Numbered from the stretch's first letter, positions 24,625 through 33,188 are shown. The stretch: 36,086 bases of DNA from Roseomonas sp. (GCA_020250005.1 JADCES010000323.1:1-36086), one strand, 5' to 3'. The notes: generated by a model from the letters alone, not told the origin. Translations and numbers: made by a program.

Positions 24625-25982
24625 GCGGCATCACTTTCTGGTTCATCAAAGCTTTTCATCTTGCCGGGGTTGAATAGCCCCAGCGGGTCAACGCGGCGCT
24701 TGAAACCAAGCTGATCGCCCGGTACGCGGCGATAGCCAGAACCTTCTTCAATCGTCATGACATGCGGATTGGCGATGCCCGCACCAGCGGCTTCAAAGCC
24801 GGCCATAATCTCGGCAAGCCGTGCATCATCCTTCCAGCGAATGACCGGCAGCGCAGACATGGTGGTGCGTCCACCAAAGCGCACGCATTCCGTGTGCATC
24901 CAAACCTCATCCGGAAAGGCCGCGCGCACTTTCTCGACCGATTCCAAAGTACCTTCGAAGGGAAAGCGGCATTGCAGATAAGTGACACCACGATCGCGCT
25001 TCAGCACCTGAAGTGTCGTATGGTTCCAGCAATATTCATAAAAGGGCGTTGCTTCCGGATCACGCTCAGCCGCCACCGTATCCTGATCCGCCACAATCCG
25101 CCCACCATGTTCGTGCGCCATATCGCGTAGTGCGACAAGGCCGGAAGGTGCGACCATCACCAGCGCCAGCGCATGATCCGCCGGCACCACATCCGCAATG
25201 GCCCTGAAGAAAGGCGGCAGGCGGGCATCAAACACGCCGCACATTTTCTTGGGGATACCATCAGCAAACGCCAGCGCCAGCGCAAAGCGCCCCGCCGCGG
25301 CGAAATCCGAAAACACCACCGCGATATCGCGCCAGTCCTGCGCCGGCGTCAGCGGCAGGCGCACGCGCGTAATGACGCCCGTAGTGCCATAGGTGCGATT
25401 GACTGGATTGGCCTCATCCCCTTCCAGATCGAGCAGCGCAGGAGGGTCTTGCAGCGTCGCCACACGGACACCCAGCAGATTGCCACGTTCGCGCATGGTG
25501 CCGTGGCTGATGCCGCCAACACCCGCGCCACCACCGGCGACAAAACCCGCAATGGTCGCGGTGCGTTTGGTGCTAGGCCAAAGCCGTAGCTCCCAGCCGC
25601 GTTCGCGCGCCCAAAGGTCAAGGTCAATCATGCGTGCACCGGCTTCGGCTTCCAGCACGCCATCCTTGAGCGCAATTGGCGCAGTCATGGCTGTGGTGTC
25701 CAAAACCGCGCCGCCATTCAGTGGCACGCATTGGCCGTAATTGCCGGTTGCCCCACCACGCACTGTCACAGGCACGGCGTGCCGGCGCGCGGCATTCAGG
25801 ATACGCATCACCTCATCTTCATTCTGCGGGCGCAGCCAGATATCGGCGCGCTTGCCATCCAATTGCCGCTTCAGGATGGGGCTATACCAATAGAAGTCGC
25901 GGCTTTTCTGGCGCAGCAGCGCGGCATCGGTGGATTGTTCAACCCCGGCCAATTCGGCGGTGAAAGCGGCAATATCAGGCAT
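24621..25982 (-). CDS. FAD-linked oxidase (VAO/PCMH fold), tandem paralogue 1
   Basis: 453 aa VAO-type flavoprotein. Motifs follow the paralogue: RQKSRDFYWYSPILKRQLDG near residue 24, VPVTVRGGATGNYGQCVPL (PCMH phosphate region, about 70-88), LRLWPSTKRTATIAGFVAGG, then a GGISHGTMRERGNLLGVRV block, and FKRRVDPLGLFNPGKMKSFD close to the end. No 4Fe-4S glycolate-oxidase partner is present. Start 25982 (MPDIAAFTAEL) is chosen: it overlaps the creatininase gene stop by 8 bases, and the upstream extension to 26087 is antisense-like and lies inside that gene. Substrate could be a hydroxy acid, a lactone or a small amine. The neighbouring creatininase homologue may supply it. Confidence 0.9.
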   Translation of the reverse strand: MPDIAAFTAELAGVEQSTDAALLRQKSRDFYWYSPILKRQLDGKRADIWLRPQNEDEVMRILNAARRHAVPVTVRGGATGNYGQCVPLNGGAVLDTTAMTAPIALKDGVLEAEAGARMIDLDLWARERGWELRLWPSTKRTATIAGFVAGGGAGVGGISHGTMRERGNLLGVRVATLQDPPALLDLEGDEANPVNRTYGTTGVITRVRLPLTPAQDWRDIAVVFSDFAAAGRFALALAFADGIPKKMCGVFDARLPPFFRAIADVVPADHALALVMVAPSGLVALRDMAHEHGGRIVADQDTVAAERDPEATPFYEYCWNHTTLQVLKRDRGVTYLQCRFPFEGTLESVEKVRAAFPDEVWMHTECVRFGGRTTMSALPVIRWKDDARLAEIMAGFEAAGAGIANPHVMTIEEGSGYRRVPGDQLGFKRRVDPLGLFNPGKMKSFDEPESDAA

Positions 25983-26790
25983 CGGGATTGGGCTCCTGCT
26001 CCAGCCAATTCGCAATATCCATGCCAGCCACCTGCTGCCAAAGCGCCGCCATGCGCTGCGCGGCGTGATCCAATAGCGCTTCACCAATTTCTACCGTTGC
26101 AGCCGAGGCATTGCCGACAGCGCCGGCACCACCAAGATCCTGCGCCTGCCAGGCGGGTGGCGCACCGGCATCGGGTGCCATGCTTGGCGTGTCAGTGGAA
26201 ACGCCCTGCCAGCGGCTGACGAAATTCCGCGCCTTATCCATCCGCACCAAATCAGACCGCAGCGCCAGCATCACCGCCGTTTCGTCGCGCCCGGCATGAA
26301 TGCCAAAGCGTGCCTCCACCGGGTCCCGCAATGCCTCCGGCTTGCCCATGCGCGCCCACATGGCATTCACCACGAAAAGTCCGTGCTGAATGCGCAGCCG
26401 CCGCGCCGCGATATCAAGCGCCGAGACATTGCCGCCATGGCTGTTCAAAAACACCAGCCGCTTCACGCCCGCGCGTGCCACCGAAGCGCCGATATCGCAA
26501 ATCAGCGCCATCAAGGTTTCCGCGCTGGTGGTGATGGTGCCGGGAAAGCGCAAATGCTCAACGGAAAGCGCGACCGCCTGGGTTGGCAGCACCAGCACCG
26601 GCAGATCATCCGGAATGACTTTCAGCGTGCGCGCGACAATGCCCTGATTGATCGCGGTATCCACCGCCACCGGCAAATGCGGCCCATGCTGTTCAATGGC
26701 ACCCACGGGCAAAACCGCGACGGTATTGGCGGGAAGTGCACGAAAATCCGGCCAGGTGAGGTCTTGCCAGAAACGGCTGGGAAGGGGCAT
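25975..26790 (-). CDS. Creatininase family protein (creatinine amidohydrolase-like)
   Basis: 271 aa metal-dependent amidohydrolase. The metal-binding block GAIEQHGPHLPVAVDT gives Glu33, His35 and Asp44, numbering that differs by one from Glu34, His36 and Asp45 of Pseudomonas creatininase. Further ligands are His118 in NSHGGN and Glu170 in HAGRDETAV. This family hydrolyses cyclic amides such as creatinine, the formamide group of MftE-type and FAPy (ArfB-type) substrates, and related compounds, so the substrate is open. The reading frame is open to 26961, but GGAG lies directly before the ATG at 26790 and the residues upstream are low-complexity and basic. Cytosolic. It stands 73 bases after a CaiB-family gene and overlaps the oxidase gene by 8 bases. 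Confidence 0.9.
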   Translation of the reverse strand: MPLPSRFWQDLTWPDFRALPANTVAVLPVGAIEQHGPHLPVAVDTAINQGIVARTLKVIPDDLPVLVLPTQAVALSVEHLRFPGTITTSAETLMALICDIGASVARAGVKRLVFLNSHGGNVSALDIAARRLRIQHGLFVVNAMWARMGKPEALRDPVEARFGIHAGRDETAVMLALRSDLVRMDKARNFVSRWQGVSTDTPSMAPDAGAPPAWQAQDLGGAGAVGNASAATVEIGEALLDHAAQRMAALWQQVAGMDIANWLEQEPNPDA

Positions 26791-26863
26791 GGGGGACTCC
26801 GCCTTTGCTGTTGCAAGGCTGGTATCGCGGACCCCCCTCAGAGTCCAGGGTGTTTGAACCGTT

Positions 26864-28000
26864 TCACGGGCGGCCCAAAATCTCCTGATTATGCTGGCCG
26901 ATGCGCGGCGCCGGGCGACGGGAAAGCGGCCGACGACGATTGAAGGAAATCGGCAAACCAACCACGCGCGGGCCGCCTTCCGGCAGGCTTTGCATCATGT
27001 TCATGGCGGCGAATTGCGGGCTTGCGGCAAGTTCAGCAATGTCATTCACCGGCCCGCTTGGCACGCCCTCAGCCTCCAGCGCGGCCAGCCAATGATCGCG
27101 CGGCTGCTGGCGCAACGCTTCCGCAATCAAAGGCAAAAGTGCGGCCTTGTTGCGTACACGCGCAGGGCCGGTCGCGAAGCGCGGATCGTTCGCCCATTCC
27201 GGATGGTCGAGAACCTTCGCGCACCGCGCCCAAAGCCGATCATTCCCGGCGGCGAGGCAGAGCGGCCGATCAGCGGTATCAAACACCTGGTAGGGCACAA
27301 TCACCGCGCCACCCGTGCCGTGACGCTTTGGGATATCGCCGCTTGCCACATGATTATTCACATGGCCTTCCACCCAATGCACGGCACTTTCGAATAGCGA
27401 TGTATCCACCAGGCAGCCCTTGCCGGTGCGATCGCGCTGGCGCAAAGCCGCCAAGGCACCAATCACGCAGAACATGCCCGTTGCCTTGTCATTGATGGAA
27501 GCGCCGCAAAAAGTCGGCGGGTCTTCCGGGCGGCCCGTGACGGACATCATCGCGCCATAGGCTTGCAGTAGCGGATCAAAACCGGGTTTGAGGCGCATCG
27601 GCCCCTCATGCCCAAAGGCCCAGATCGAACAATAAACCAAGCGCGGATGGCGCTGCAGCATGGCTTCCGGCCCGATGCCGATTTCATCCACCACGCCGGG
27701 GCGCAGATTCTGGATCAGCACATCGGCGGTCTCCACCAGCTTGTGCAGGGCTTCAACATCCTCGGGCTTTTTCAGATCGAGCGTGATGGAACGCTTATTG
27801 CGATTTTGGCCGTGGAAATAGAGCGAGGTTTCACCATCCGGCCCGAAGGGTGGCCCCCAGGCGCGCGCATCATCGCCGCCATCGGGCTTTTCCACCTTGA
27901 TAACATCGGCACCCATGTCGGCCATGATCACCCCGGCGAGTGGCCCGGCCAAAGCCTGACCCACTTCAATCACGCGCATGCCGTGCAGCGACAATTCCAT
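26864..28000 (-). CDS. CoA transferase family III (CaiB/BaiF-like)
   Basis: 378 aa cytosolic class III CoA transferase. The N-terminal block MRVIEVGQALAGPLAGVIMA and MGADVIKVEKPDGGD are classic, followed by NRNKRSITLDLKKPE and LIQNLRPGVVDEIG. The catalytic aspartate is Asp171 in CGASINDKATGMF, close to Asp169 of formyl-CoA transferase. The C-terminal EAEGVPSGPVNDI is also typical. Length is a little below the 390-430 aa norm, mostly at the C-terminus. The gene starts 18 bases after the GMC oxidoreductase stop with GGAGG before the ATG. Together with the GMC enzyme it suggests oxidation of an alcohol to an acid followed by CoA activation; the donor and acceptor are not known. Confidence 0.93.
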   Translation of the reverse strand: MELSLHGMRVIEVGQALAGPLAGVIMADMGADVIKVEKPDGGDDARAWGPPFGPDGETSLYFHGQNRNKRSITLDLKKPEDVEALHKLVETADVLIQNLRPGVVDEIGIGPEAMLQRHPRLVYCSIWAFGHEGPMRLKPGFDPLLQAYGAMMSVTGRPEDPPTFCGASINDKATGMFCVIGALAALRQRDRTGKGCLVDTSLFESAVHWVEGHVNNHVASGDIPKRHGTGGAVIVPYQVFDTADRPLCLAAGNDRLWARCAKVLDHPEWANDPRFATGPARVRNKAALLPLIAEALRQQPRDHWLAALEAEGVPSGPVNDIAELAASPQFAAMNMMQSLPEGGPRVVGLPISFNRRRPLSRRPAPRIGQHNQEILGRP

Positions 28001-28018
28001 TGTCGTTTCCTCCCGATT

Positions 28019-29659
28019 TTACAACATCGGCTCCAAGGGCGGACGGCCGCGAATGAAATCCGATGCCTTTTCCGCAATCATCATGGTGGTGGCGTAAGTA
28101 TTGGCCGAGGTCATGTTCGGCATCACGGAAGCATCCACCACGCGCAAGCCTTCCAGCCCATGCACGCGCAACCGATCATCCACCACCGCGGTCGGGTCCG
28201 TATTGGGGCCCATGCGCGCTGTGCCGATCAAATGATAGGTGGTGGACCCATTCCGCCTGGCGAAATCCATCAGCTCATCATCGGAATCGATATGCGGGCC
28301 GGGTAGGGTTTCGGCTTCCAGGAAGGGGCTGAGTTCGGGCGTATTGAGCAAGCGCCGGATCAGCCGAATGCCCCCCAGATGCACGCGACGATCCATCGGG
28401 TCTGACAAGTAATTCGGCTGGATTTCGGGATCATCAAATACATCAGCCGTCTTCGCCCGCACCCAGCCGATACTTTCCGGCCGATGCTGCCAGGCGCCGG
28501 CCGTCACCCCCGGATAATCATCCAGCACATAAACCTTGCCTTCCGCATAAGACCCCGGCGTGAAGACGCATTGCAGATCGGGCTGATCCAAGCCTTCGAA
28601 GGATTTCCAGAAAACATAGACATGCGACGGCACAGTCGCCAGGATGGAAGGCCGCCCCATCGCCCAGCGCGCCACTTGCCCTGCAAGCTTCACGCCGCGC
28701 GCCAATTCATTCAGCGTGGTGACACCAGGCTTGGCGCGCATCACCACGCGGGTTGCGTAATGGTCGCGAAAATTCTCGCCCACTCCACGCAATTCATGCA
28801 GCACCGGCACGCCAAGCTTTTGCAAAAGCCAGCCAGGACCAATACCGGATACCTGCAACAACCGCGCGGTATTGGCGGTGCCGGCCGAGATGATCACTTC
28901 CCGCCGCGCCCGCACTTCGCGTGGTGCGCCGCCGCGCTGGTTCAAATAGCGCACGCCAACCGCGCGCTTGCCTTCCAGCATAATCGCGCAGGCGCGCGCA
29001 TTGGTGCGCACATCAAGCGTCTTGCGCGCCATGGCAGGATGCAGAAAGCCGCGCGCGGCGGAGATACGCCGGCCACGATGAATGGCACGCTGAAAATAGC
29101 CAACACCTGCCTGATTGCCGTTATTGTAATCCGGGTTGCGTGGAATACCGGAAGCGACACAGCCAGCGATGAAGGCTTCCGATACGGGATTGAACCAATC
29201 CATATCGGTGATGGGCACGCCACCATCACGGCCGCGCCGTTCCTCGCCAAAGCCAAGGCGCTTTTCGCTCCGCTTGTAATAGGGCAGGCAATCCGCATAA
29301 CCCCAACCGCGATTGCCGCGCTGCGCCCAGCTATCCTGATCCCCCGGCTGGCCGCGATTATAGATCATGCCATTGATCGAAGAACCGCCACCCAAGGTGC
29401 GGCCCTGCACGGTCTTTACGCGACGCCCTGCGGTATTCTCTGTGGGCTCGGTGCTGAATTGCCAAGTGATGTCGGGGTTCACCAAAGCCTTGATAAAACC
29501 AGCAGGAATATGGATGAAGGGGTTGGTGTCAGGCGGGCCGGCTTCCAGCACGCAGACAGTGGTTTCCGGGTCTTCCGTCAGCCGCGCCGCAAGAATGGAC
29601 CCTGCCGCCCCGGCACCCACAATCACGTAATCGAAGGTATCGGCATCCGCTTGCGCCAT
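28019..29659 (-). CDS. GMC family oxidoreductase (choline dehydrogenase-like)
   Basis: 546 aa FAD-dependent alcohol dehydrogenase. The dinucleotide-binding motif VIVGAGAAGSILAARL is at residues 12-27, and GRTLGGGSSINGMIYNRG is the first GMC signature. The second signature region includes VIISAGTANTARLLQVSGIG. The catalytic pair is His476 in YHLIGTARMG and Asn520 in SANTYAT, 44 residues apart as expected. The frame is open upstream to 29914, but the ATG at 29659 with AAAGGATGG upstream gives the usual N-terminus. It is divergent from an alpha/beta hydrolase gene. It heads the six-gene block and may oxidise an alcohol to an aldehyde or acid that the CaiB-type enzyme then activates. A second GMC gene starts at 34807. 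Confidence 0.94.
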   Translation of the reverse strand: MAQADADTFDYVIVGAGAAGSILAARLTEDPETTVCVLEAGPPDTNPFIHIPAGFIKALVNPDITWQFSTEPTENTAGRRVKTVQGRTLGGGSSINGMIYNRGQPGDQDSWAQRGNRGWGYADCLPYYKRSEKRLGFGEERRGRDGGVPITDMDWFNPVSEAFIAGCVASGIPRNPDYNNGNQAGVGYFQRAIHRGRRISAARGFLHPAMARKTLDVRTNARACAIMLEGKRAVGVRYLNQRGGAPREVRARREVIISAGTANTARLLQVSGIGPGWLLQKLGVPVLHELRGVGENFRDHYATRVVMRAKPGVTTLNELARGVKLAGQVARWAMGRPSILATVPSHVYVFWKSFEGLDQPDLQCVFTPGSYAEGKVYVLDDYPGVTAGAWQHRPESIGWVRAKTADVFDDPEIQPNYLSDPMDRRVHLGGIRLIRRLLNTPELSPFLEAETLPGPHIDSDDELMDFARRNGSTTYHLIGTARMGPNTDPTAVVDDRLRVHGLEGLRVVDASVMPNMTSANTYATTMMIAEKASDFIRGRPPLEPML

Positions 29660-29777
29660 GGTTGCTTGTCCATCCTTTTCGGGTCGAAGCCTAGCAAGCT
29701 TTGGCCGCCGCGCCAGCCCAAGACAGGCCGATGATTTTGGCTCATGATGCCGGGAAAGCCTTGGGGAGCAGACCCGC
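29660..29777. promoter_or_regulatory. Divergent promoter region
   Basis: This 118-base spacer separates the GMC oxidoreductase gene (minus strand) from the alpha/beta hydrolase gene (plus strand), so both should have promoters here. Ribosome binding sites are visible at each edge: AAAGGATGG for the minus gene and GGGGAG at about 29764-29769 for the plus gene. I could not assign -35/-10 elements or a palindromic operator with confidence. Confidence 0.45.
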
Positions 29778-30626
29778 ATGACCAGCCCAGCAGATTTCAC
29801 CGCCCCGCCCCGCCGCGCCGGTTGGTTGGAACGCCCCGATGCGCGCATTCGGTATGAAGTCACGGGCCAAGGCCCCGCCCTTGTCTTCGCGCATGGGCTC
29901 GGCGGGAATCTCATGTCCTGGTGGCAGCAAGTGGCGCATTTCGCGCCGCGCTATACTTGCGTGGCCTTTTCGCATCGCGGTTTTTTCCCTTCCACTGCGC
30001 CGGCGGAAGGGCCTGATCCCGCTGCCTACGCCACCGATCTGGCTGCTTTGGTGGATGAGCTTGGCCTTGGCGATATTCGCATCATTTGCCAATCCATGGG
30101 TGGCTGGACCGGTGTTGAATATGCGCTGCTGCGCCCAGGGCGCGTGAAGGCGTTGGTGCTCGGCGCCACCACCGGCACGCTCGATCCACAGCAAATGCGT
30201 GAACCAGAACGGTCACGGTTGAAAACCTGGCAGGAAGAAAGCGCGGCAGCGCGCGCGGCGGGCCTCAAGCGCCATATCAACCCGGCGGCTGGCGCGCGCA
30301 TGGCGGCGGAACAGCCAATGCTGTATCACCTCTATAATCATGTCTATGGCCTGACCCAGGGCTTTGATCGTGAAGCGGTGCGTGCGCGGCTGCAGGCAGG
30401 GCGCAACCGAGCGCCGGAGTCCTTCGCCGCTGCACAATGCCCGCTGCTGTTTATTCCGAGTGAGGAAGATATCGTGCTGCCGCCCTTCGCTGCGCGCGCG
30501 ATGGCCAGCGCCATTCCCGGCGCGCGTTACGCCGTGCTGCATAAGGCTGGCCATTCCGGCCATTTCGAACGCGCTTCTGCCTTCAACGCCTTGGTGGATG
30601 CGTTCTTTGAGGAGATTGGCGCATGA
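29778..30626 (+). CDS. Alpha/beta hydrolase
   Basis: 282 aa serine hydrolase of the alpha/beta fold. HGLGGN (residues 39-44) supplies the oxyanion hole, the nucleophile is Ser106 in CQSMGG, the acid is probably Asp231 in SEEDIVLP, and the catalytic base is His259 in KAGHSGHF. The predicted cap domain lies between residues 140 and 215. There is no signal peptide, so it acts in the cytoplasm on a small ester, lactone or C-C bond substrate. GGGGAG lies 8 bases upstream of the ATG. Its stop overlaps the ATG of the Pht5-like gene, so the two are cotranslated and probably linked in function. Confidence 0.92.
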   Translation: MTSPADFTAPPRRAGWLERPDARIRYEVTGQGPALVFAHGLGGNLMSWWQQVAHFAPRYTCVAFSHRGFFPSTAPAEGPDPAAYATDLAALVDELGLGDIRIICQSMGGWTGVEYALLRPGRVKALVLGATTGTLDPQQMREPERSRLKTWQEESAAARAAGLKRHINPAAGARMAAEQPMLYHLYNHVYGLTQGFDREAVRARLQAGRNRAPESFAAAQCPLLFIPSEEDIVLPPFAARAMASAIPGARYAVLHKAGHSGHFERASAFNALVDAFFEEIGA

Positions 30627-31471
30627 ATGCCGCCACACTTTCCATTTGCGTGGATGATTACCCACATACAATGGCGCTGCATCGCGGAGAGACCGCAAGT
30701 GCCTCGCTTAACCTTGCCATGCAGGTGGTGAAGCCCATCAGCAAGGCTTTCGCGCCCATGGTGCGCGAAGGGCGTTTTGATATCAGCGAAATGGCGATTG
30801 CGACCTTTCTGATGGCGAAAGCCGCCGGGCGCGATTTGGTGCTGCTGCCGCTGGTTGTAGCGGAACGCTTTCAGGAAACCGCGATGTTCTGCCGCGCGGG
30901 GAGGGGTATTGAAACCCCGGCTGACTTAGCCGGCAAACGTGTGGGCGTGCGCGCCTATAGCCAAACCACGGGCATGTGGATCGGGGGCGTCTTGCAGGAA
31001 AGTTTTGGGCTACGCGCGGATGCCATGCGCTGGGTGACGTTTGAAGACGCGCATGAACCAAGCTTCCGCGACCCGCCTTGGGTACAGCGCGCCGGTGCTG
31101 GCGAAACCCTGAACGGCATGTTCGAAAGCGGCGCGCTTGATGCCGCCATTATGGGGTTTGAATTGCCCGCCGGTGATGATGTGCGCACGGTCTTCCCAGA
31201 CCCTGCCGCAGCGGGTGCAGCCTTTCACGCGCGCTACGGCTTCAAGCCGGTGAACCATCTTGTTGTGATGAAGGGCGCTTATGCGCGTGATGCCGCGCTG
31301 GTGGCTGAAGTGCTGCGCCAATTCACCGCTGCCGGTACGGCCCCCCGCAGCCGTGCGGCGCTGAACCCAGCACTTGAGCTTGCATCACGTTGGTGCGCCG
31401 ATCAGGGGCTGATGGCGCGCCCGCTCAGCCTTGACGAAATCTGGGCGGGCCTGCCGACAGCGGTGGGCTAG
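30623..31471 (+). CDS. 4,5-dihydroxyphthalate decarboxylase (Pht5)-like, periplasmic-binding-protein fold
   Basis: 282 aa protein with the type 2 periplasmic binding fold but no signal peptide. YPHTMALHRGE near the start, REGRFDISEMAIATFLMAKA (about residues 49-68), FCRAGRGIETPADLAGKRVG and a SQTTGMWIGGVLQESFG block are shared with the Pht5 family, in which a binding-protein fold was recruited for decarboxylation of a phthalate derivative. As it stays in the cytoplasm, it is more likely an enzyme or ligand-binding accessory than an importer component. It is ATGA-coupled to the alpha/beta hydrolase. It ends only 4 bases from the convergent D-aminoacylase gene. Substrate and catalytic residues cannot be assigned here. 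Confidence 0.8.
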   Translation: MNAATLSICVDDYPHTMALHRGETASASLNLAMQVVKPISKAFAPMVREGRFDISEMAIATFLMAKAAGRDLVLLPLVVAERFQETAMFCRAGRGIETPADLAGKRVGVRAYSQTTGMWIGGVLQESFGLRADAMRWVTFEDAHEPSFRDPPWVQRAGAGETLNGMFESGALDAAIMGFELPAGDDVRTVFPDPAAAGAAFHARYGFKPVNHLVVMKGAYARDAALVAEVLRQFTAAGTAPRSRAALNPALELASRWCADQGLMARPLSLDEIWAGLPTAVG

Positions 31472-31475
31472 ACCG

Positions 31476-33188
31476 TCACGCTGCCTTGGCGCCCCGCACC
31501 AGGCGCCCGGGTAGCGCGCCGGTTGCTTCCCCCTCGCGATAGACCGGCGTGCCGGCCACAATGGTGGCAACATAGCCCTGCGCTTTCTGGATCAGGCGCT
31601 TGCCGCCGGCGGGCAGATCGTAATGCATTTTCGGCATCTCCAGCGCCAGTCGGCCGAAATCAATCACATTGATATCGGCCTTCTTGCCTGGTGCCAGCAC
31701 GCCGCGATCCTTGAGGCCGAGCGCATGCGCATTGTCGCGCGAAATGCGTTTCACCACGAATTCCAGCGGCAGGCGCGGCCCGCGCGCACGATCCCGCGCC
31801 CAATGTACCAGCATATGCGTCATGCAGGACGCATCGCAGATATAGCCAACATGCGCGCCACCATCGCCAAGCCCCATCAGCGTGTGTGGATGCGTCACCA
31901 TATTGCGAATGGCGGTCAGGTCTCCATCCGCGTAGTTCAGGATGGGCCGGTTCAGAATGGCGCGCCCATCCTGTTCCATCATCAAATCATAGCAAAGCGC
32001 CGCCGGGTCCATGCCGCGCGCCGCTGCCATGGCGGCAACTGATTTTTCCGGCGGTGGCTCATAATCTGGCGGATCGCCCAGCGCAAAAATCTTTTCCCAA
32101 TTATTCAGCCGCACACGCAGCGCTGTGTCTTCGGTGGGCTCGGTCAGGATACGCGCGCGCAAGGCCGGATCACGCAGCGCAGCGATGCGCTGTTCAAAGG
32201 GCAGATGCGCAATCGCCTGATAGGAAGCGCGCATCAGGAAGGGATGCTGCGAAAGCTCAAAGCCGAACATCAAGCCAACGGGCCGGCCCATCACCTGGCC
32301 ATACATCGGCACGCCGGCCTCATGCGCCGCTTCCACCTTATCCAGCAGCCAGCGCCATAGCCCCGGCTTGGATTCCCGCTGCAAGAGCGAGAATGTCATC
32401 GGCCTGCCCGAAGCTGCCGCAATGCGCTGCAAGCGCGCGAATTCATCTTCCGGATCGTCAAAATCCGAAATCACCTGCATCCAGCCTGACCCCTGCGCGC
32501 GAATGGCGCGCGCGATGGTTTCCAATTCTTCTTCAGGCGTGCCAAGGGTTGGGATATGCCGCCCATCCAAGGTGCGATGCGCAATGGCGCGTGATGTCGA
32601 AAAGCCGAGCGCGCCGGCGGCCAAACCTTCTGCGGTCAGCCGCGCCATTTCCGCGCATTGCTCAGGTGTTGCCACTGCATGGGCTTCCGCGGCCTCACCC
32701 ATCACATGCACGCGCAAGGGCGCATGAGTCACCATGGCAGCGACATCCATGTCATAGGGCCGCGCATCAAGCGCATCCATGTATTCGGGGAAGCTCTCCC
32801 AATTCCAGGGCAGGCCTTCGGTCAGCACAACCTCCGGCAAATCCTCCACACCCTCCATCAGCTTCACCAGCATATCGCGCCGGTCCGGCCGGCAGGGCGC
32901 GAAACCCACGCCGCAATTGCCAAGCAGCGCCGTGGTTACGCCATTGATGGATGAAGACAGCAGCCGGCTGCTCCAGGTGGCTTGGGCATCGTAATGGGTA
33001 TGGATATCCACAAAGCCTGGCGTGACGATCAGGCCTTTGGCGTCAATCTCCTCCGGCGCGCGGGCCGAGATTTTGCCAATCTCCAGAATACGCCCATCGC
33101 CAATGGCGATATCGGCTTCATAGGGGGGCGCGCCGGTGCCATCCACCAGCGTGCCACCACGAATGATCAGGCTTGCGTCGCGTGCCAT
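31476..33188 (-). CDS. N-acyl-D-amino-acid deacylase family amidohydrolase
   Basis: 570 aa amidohydrolase. N-terminal LIIRGGTLVDGTGAPPYEAD, then GFVDIHTHYDAQ with His63 and His65, and NCGVGFAPC with Cys92. These match His67, His69 and Cys96 of Alcaligenes D-aminoacylase with one offset of four. The C-terminal Asp lies in GLGDGGAHVGY. Where that enzyme has the other two histidine ligands, this protein seems to have MQVISDFDDPE and RPMTFSLLQ, without His, as in many annotated but uncharacterised members. It probably binds a single metal and hydrolyses an N-acyl or cyclic amide in the cytoplasm. It is the last gene of a three-gene block after TspO and the MDR oxidoreductase. Confidence 0.88.
   Translation of the reverse strand: MARDASLIIRGGTLVDGTGAPPYEADIAIGDGRILEIGKISARAPEEIDAKGLIVTPGFVDIHTHYDAQATWSSRLLSSSINGVTTALLGNCGVGFAPCRPDRRDMLVKLMEGVEDLPEVVLTEGLPWNWESFPEYMDALDARPYDMDVAAMVTHAPLRVHVMGEAAEAHAVATPEQCAEMARLTAEGLAAGALGFSTSRAIAHRTLDGRHIPTLGTPEEELETIARAIRAQGSGWMQVISDFDDPEDEFARLQRIAAASGRPMTFSLLQRESKPGLWRWLLDKVEAAHEAGVPMYGQVMGRPVGLMFGFELSQHPFLMRASYQAIAHLPFEQRIAALRDPALRARILTEPTEDTALRVRLNNWEKIFALGDPPDYEPPPEKSVAAMAAARGMDPAALCYDLMMEQDGRAILNRPILNYADGDLTAIRNMVTHPHTLMGLGDGGAHVGYICDASCMTHMLVHWARDRARGPRLPLEFVVKRISRDNAHALGLKDRGVLAPGKKADINVIDFGRLALEMPKMHYDLPAGGKRLIQKAQGYVATIVAGTPVYREGEATGALPGRLVRGAKAA

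Noticed and set aside
22612-29659. Creatinine degradation operon
   Set aside because: Only a creatininase-family protein is present; creatinase and sarcosine oxidase are not seen.
28484-29734. Plus-strand open frame of 416 codons
   Set aside because: Antisense to the GMC oxidoreductase with intact signatures; no domain seen.
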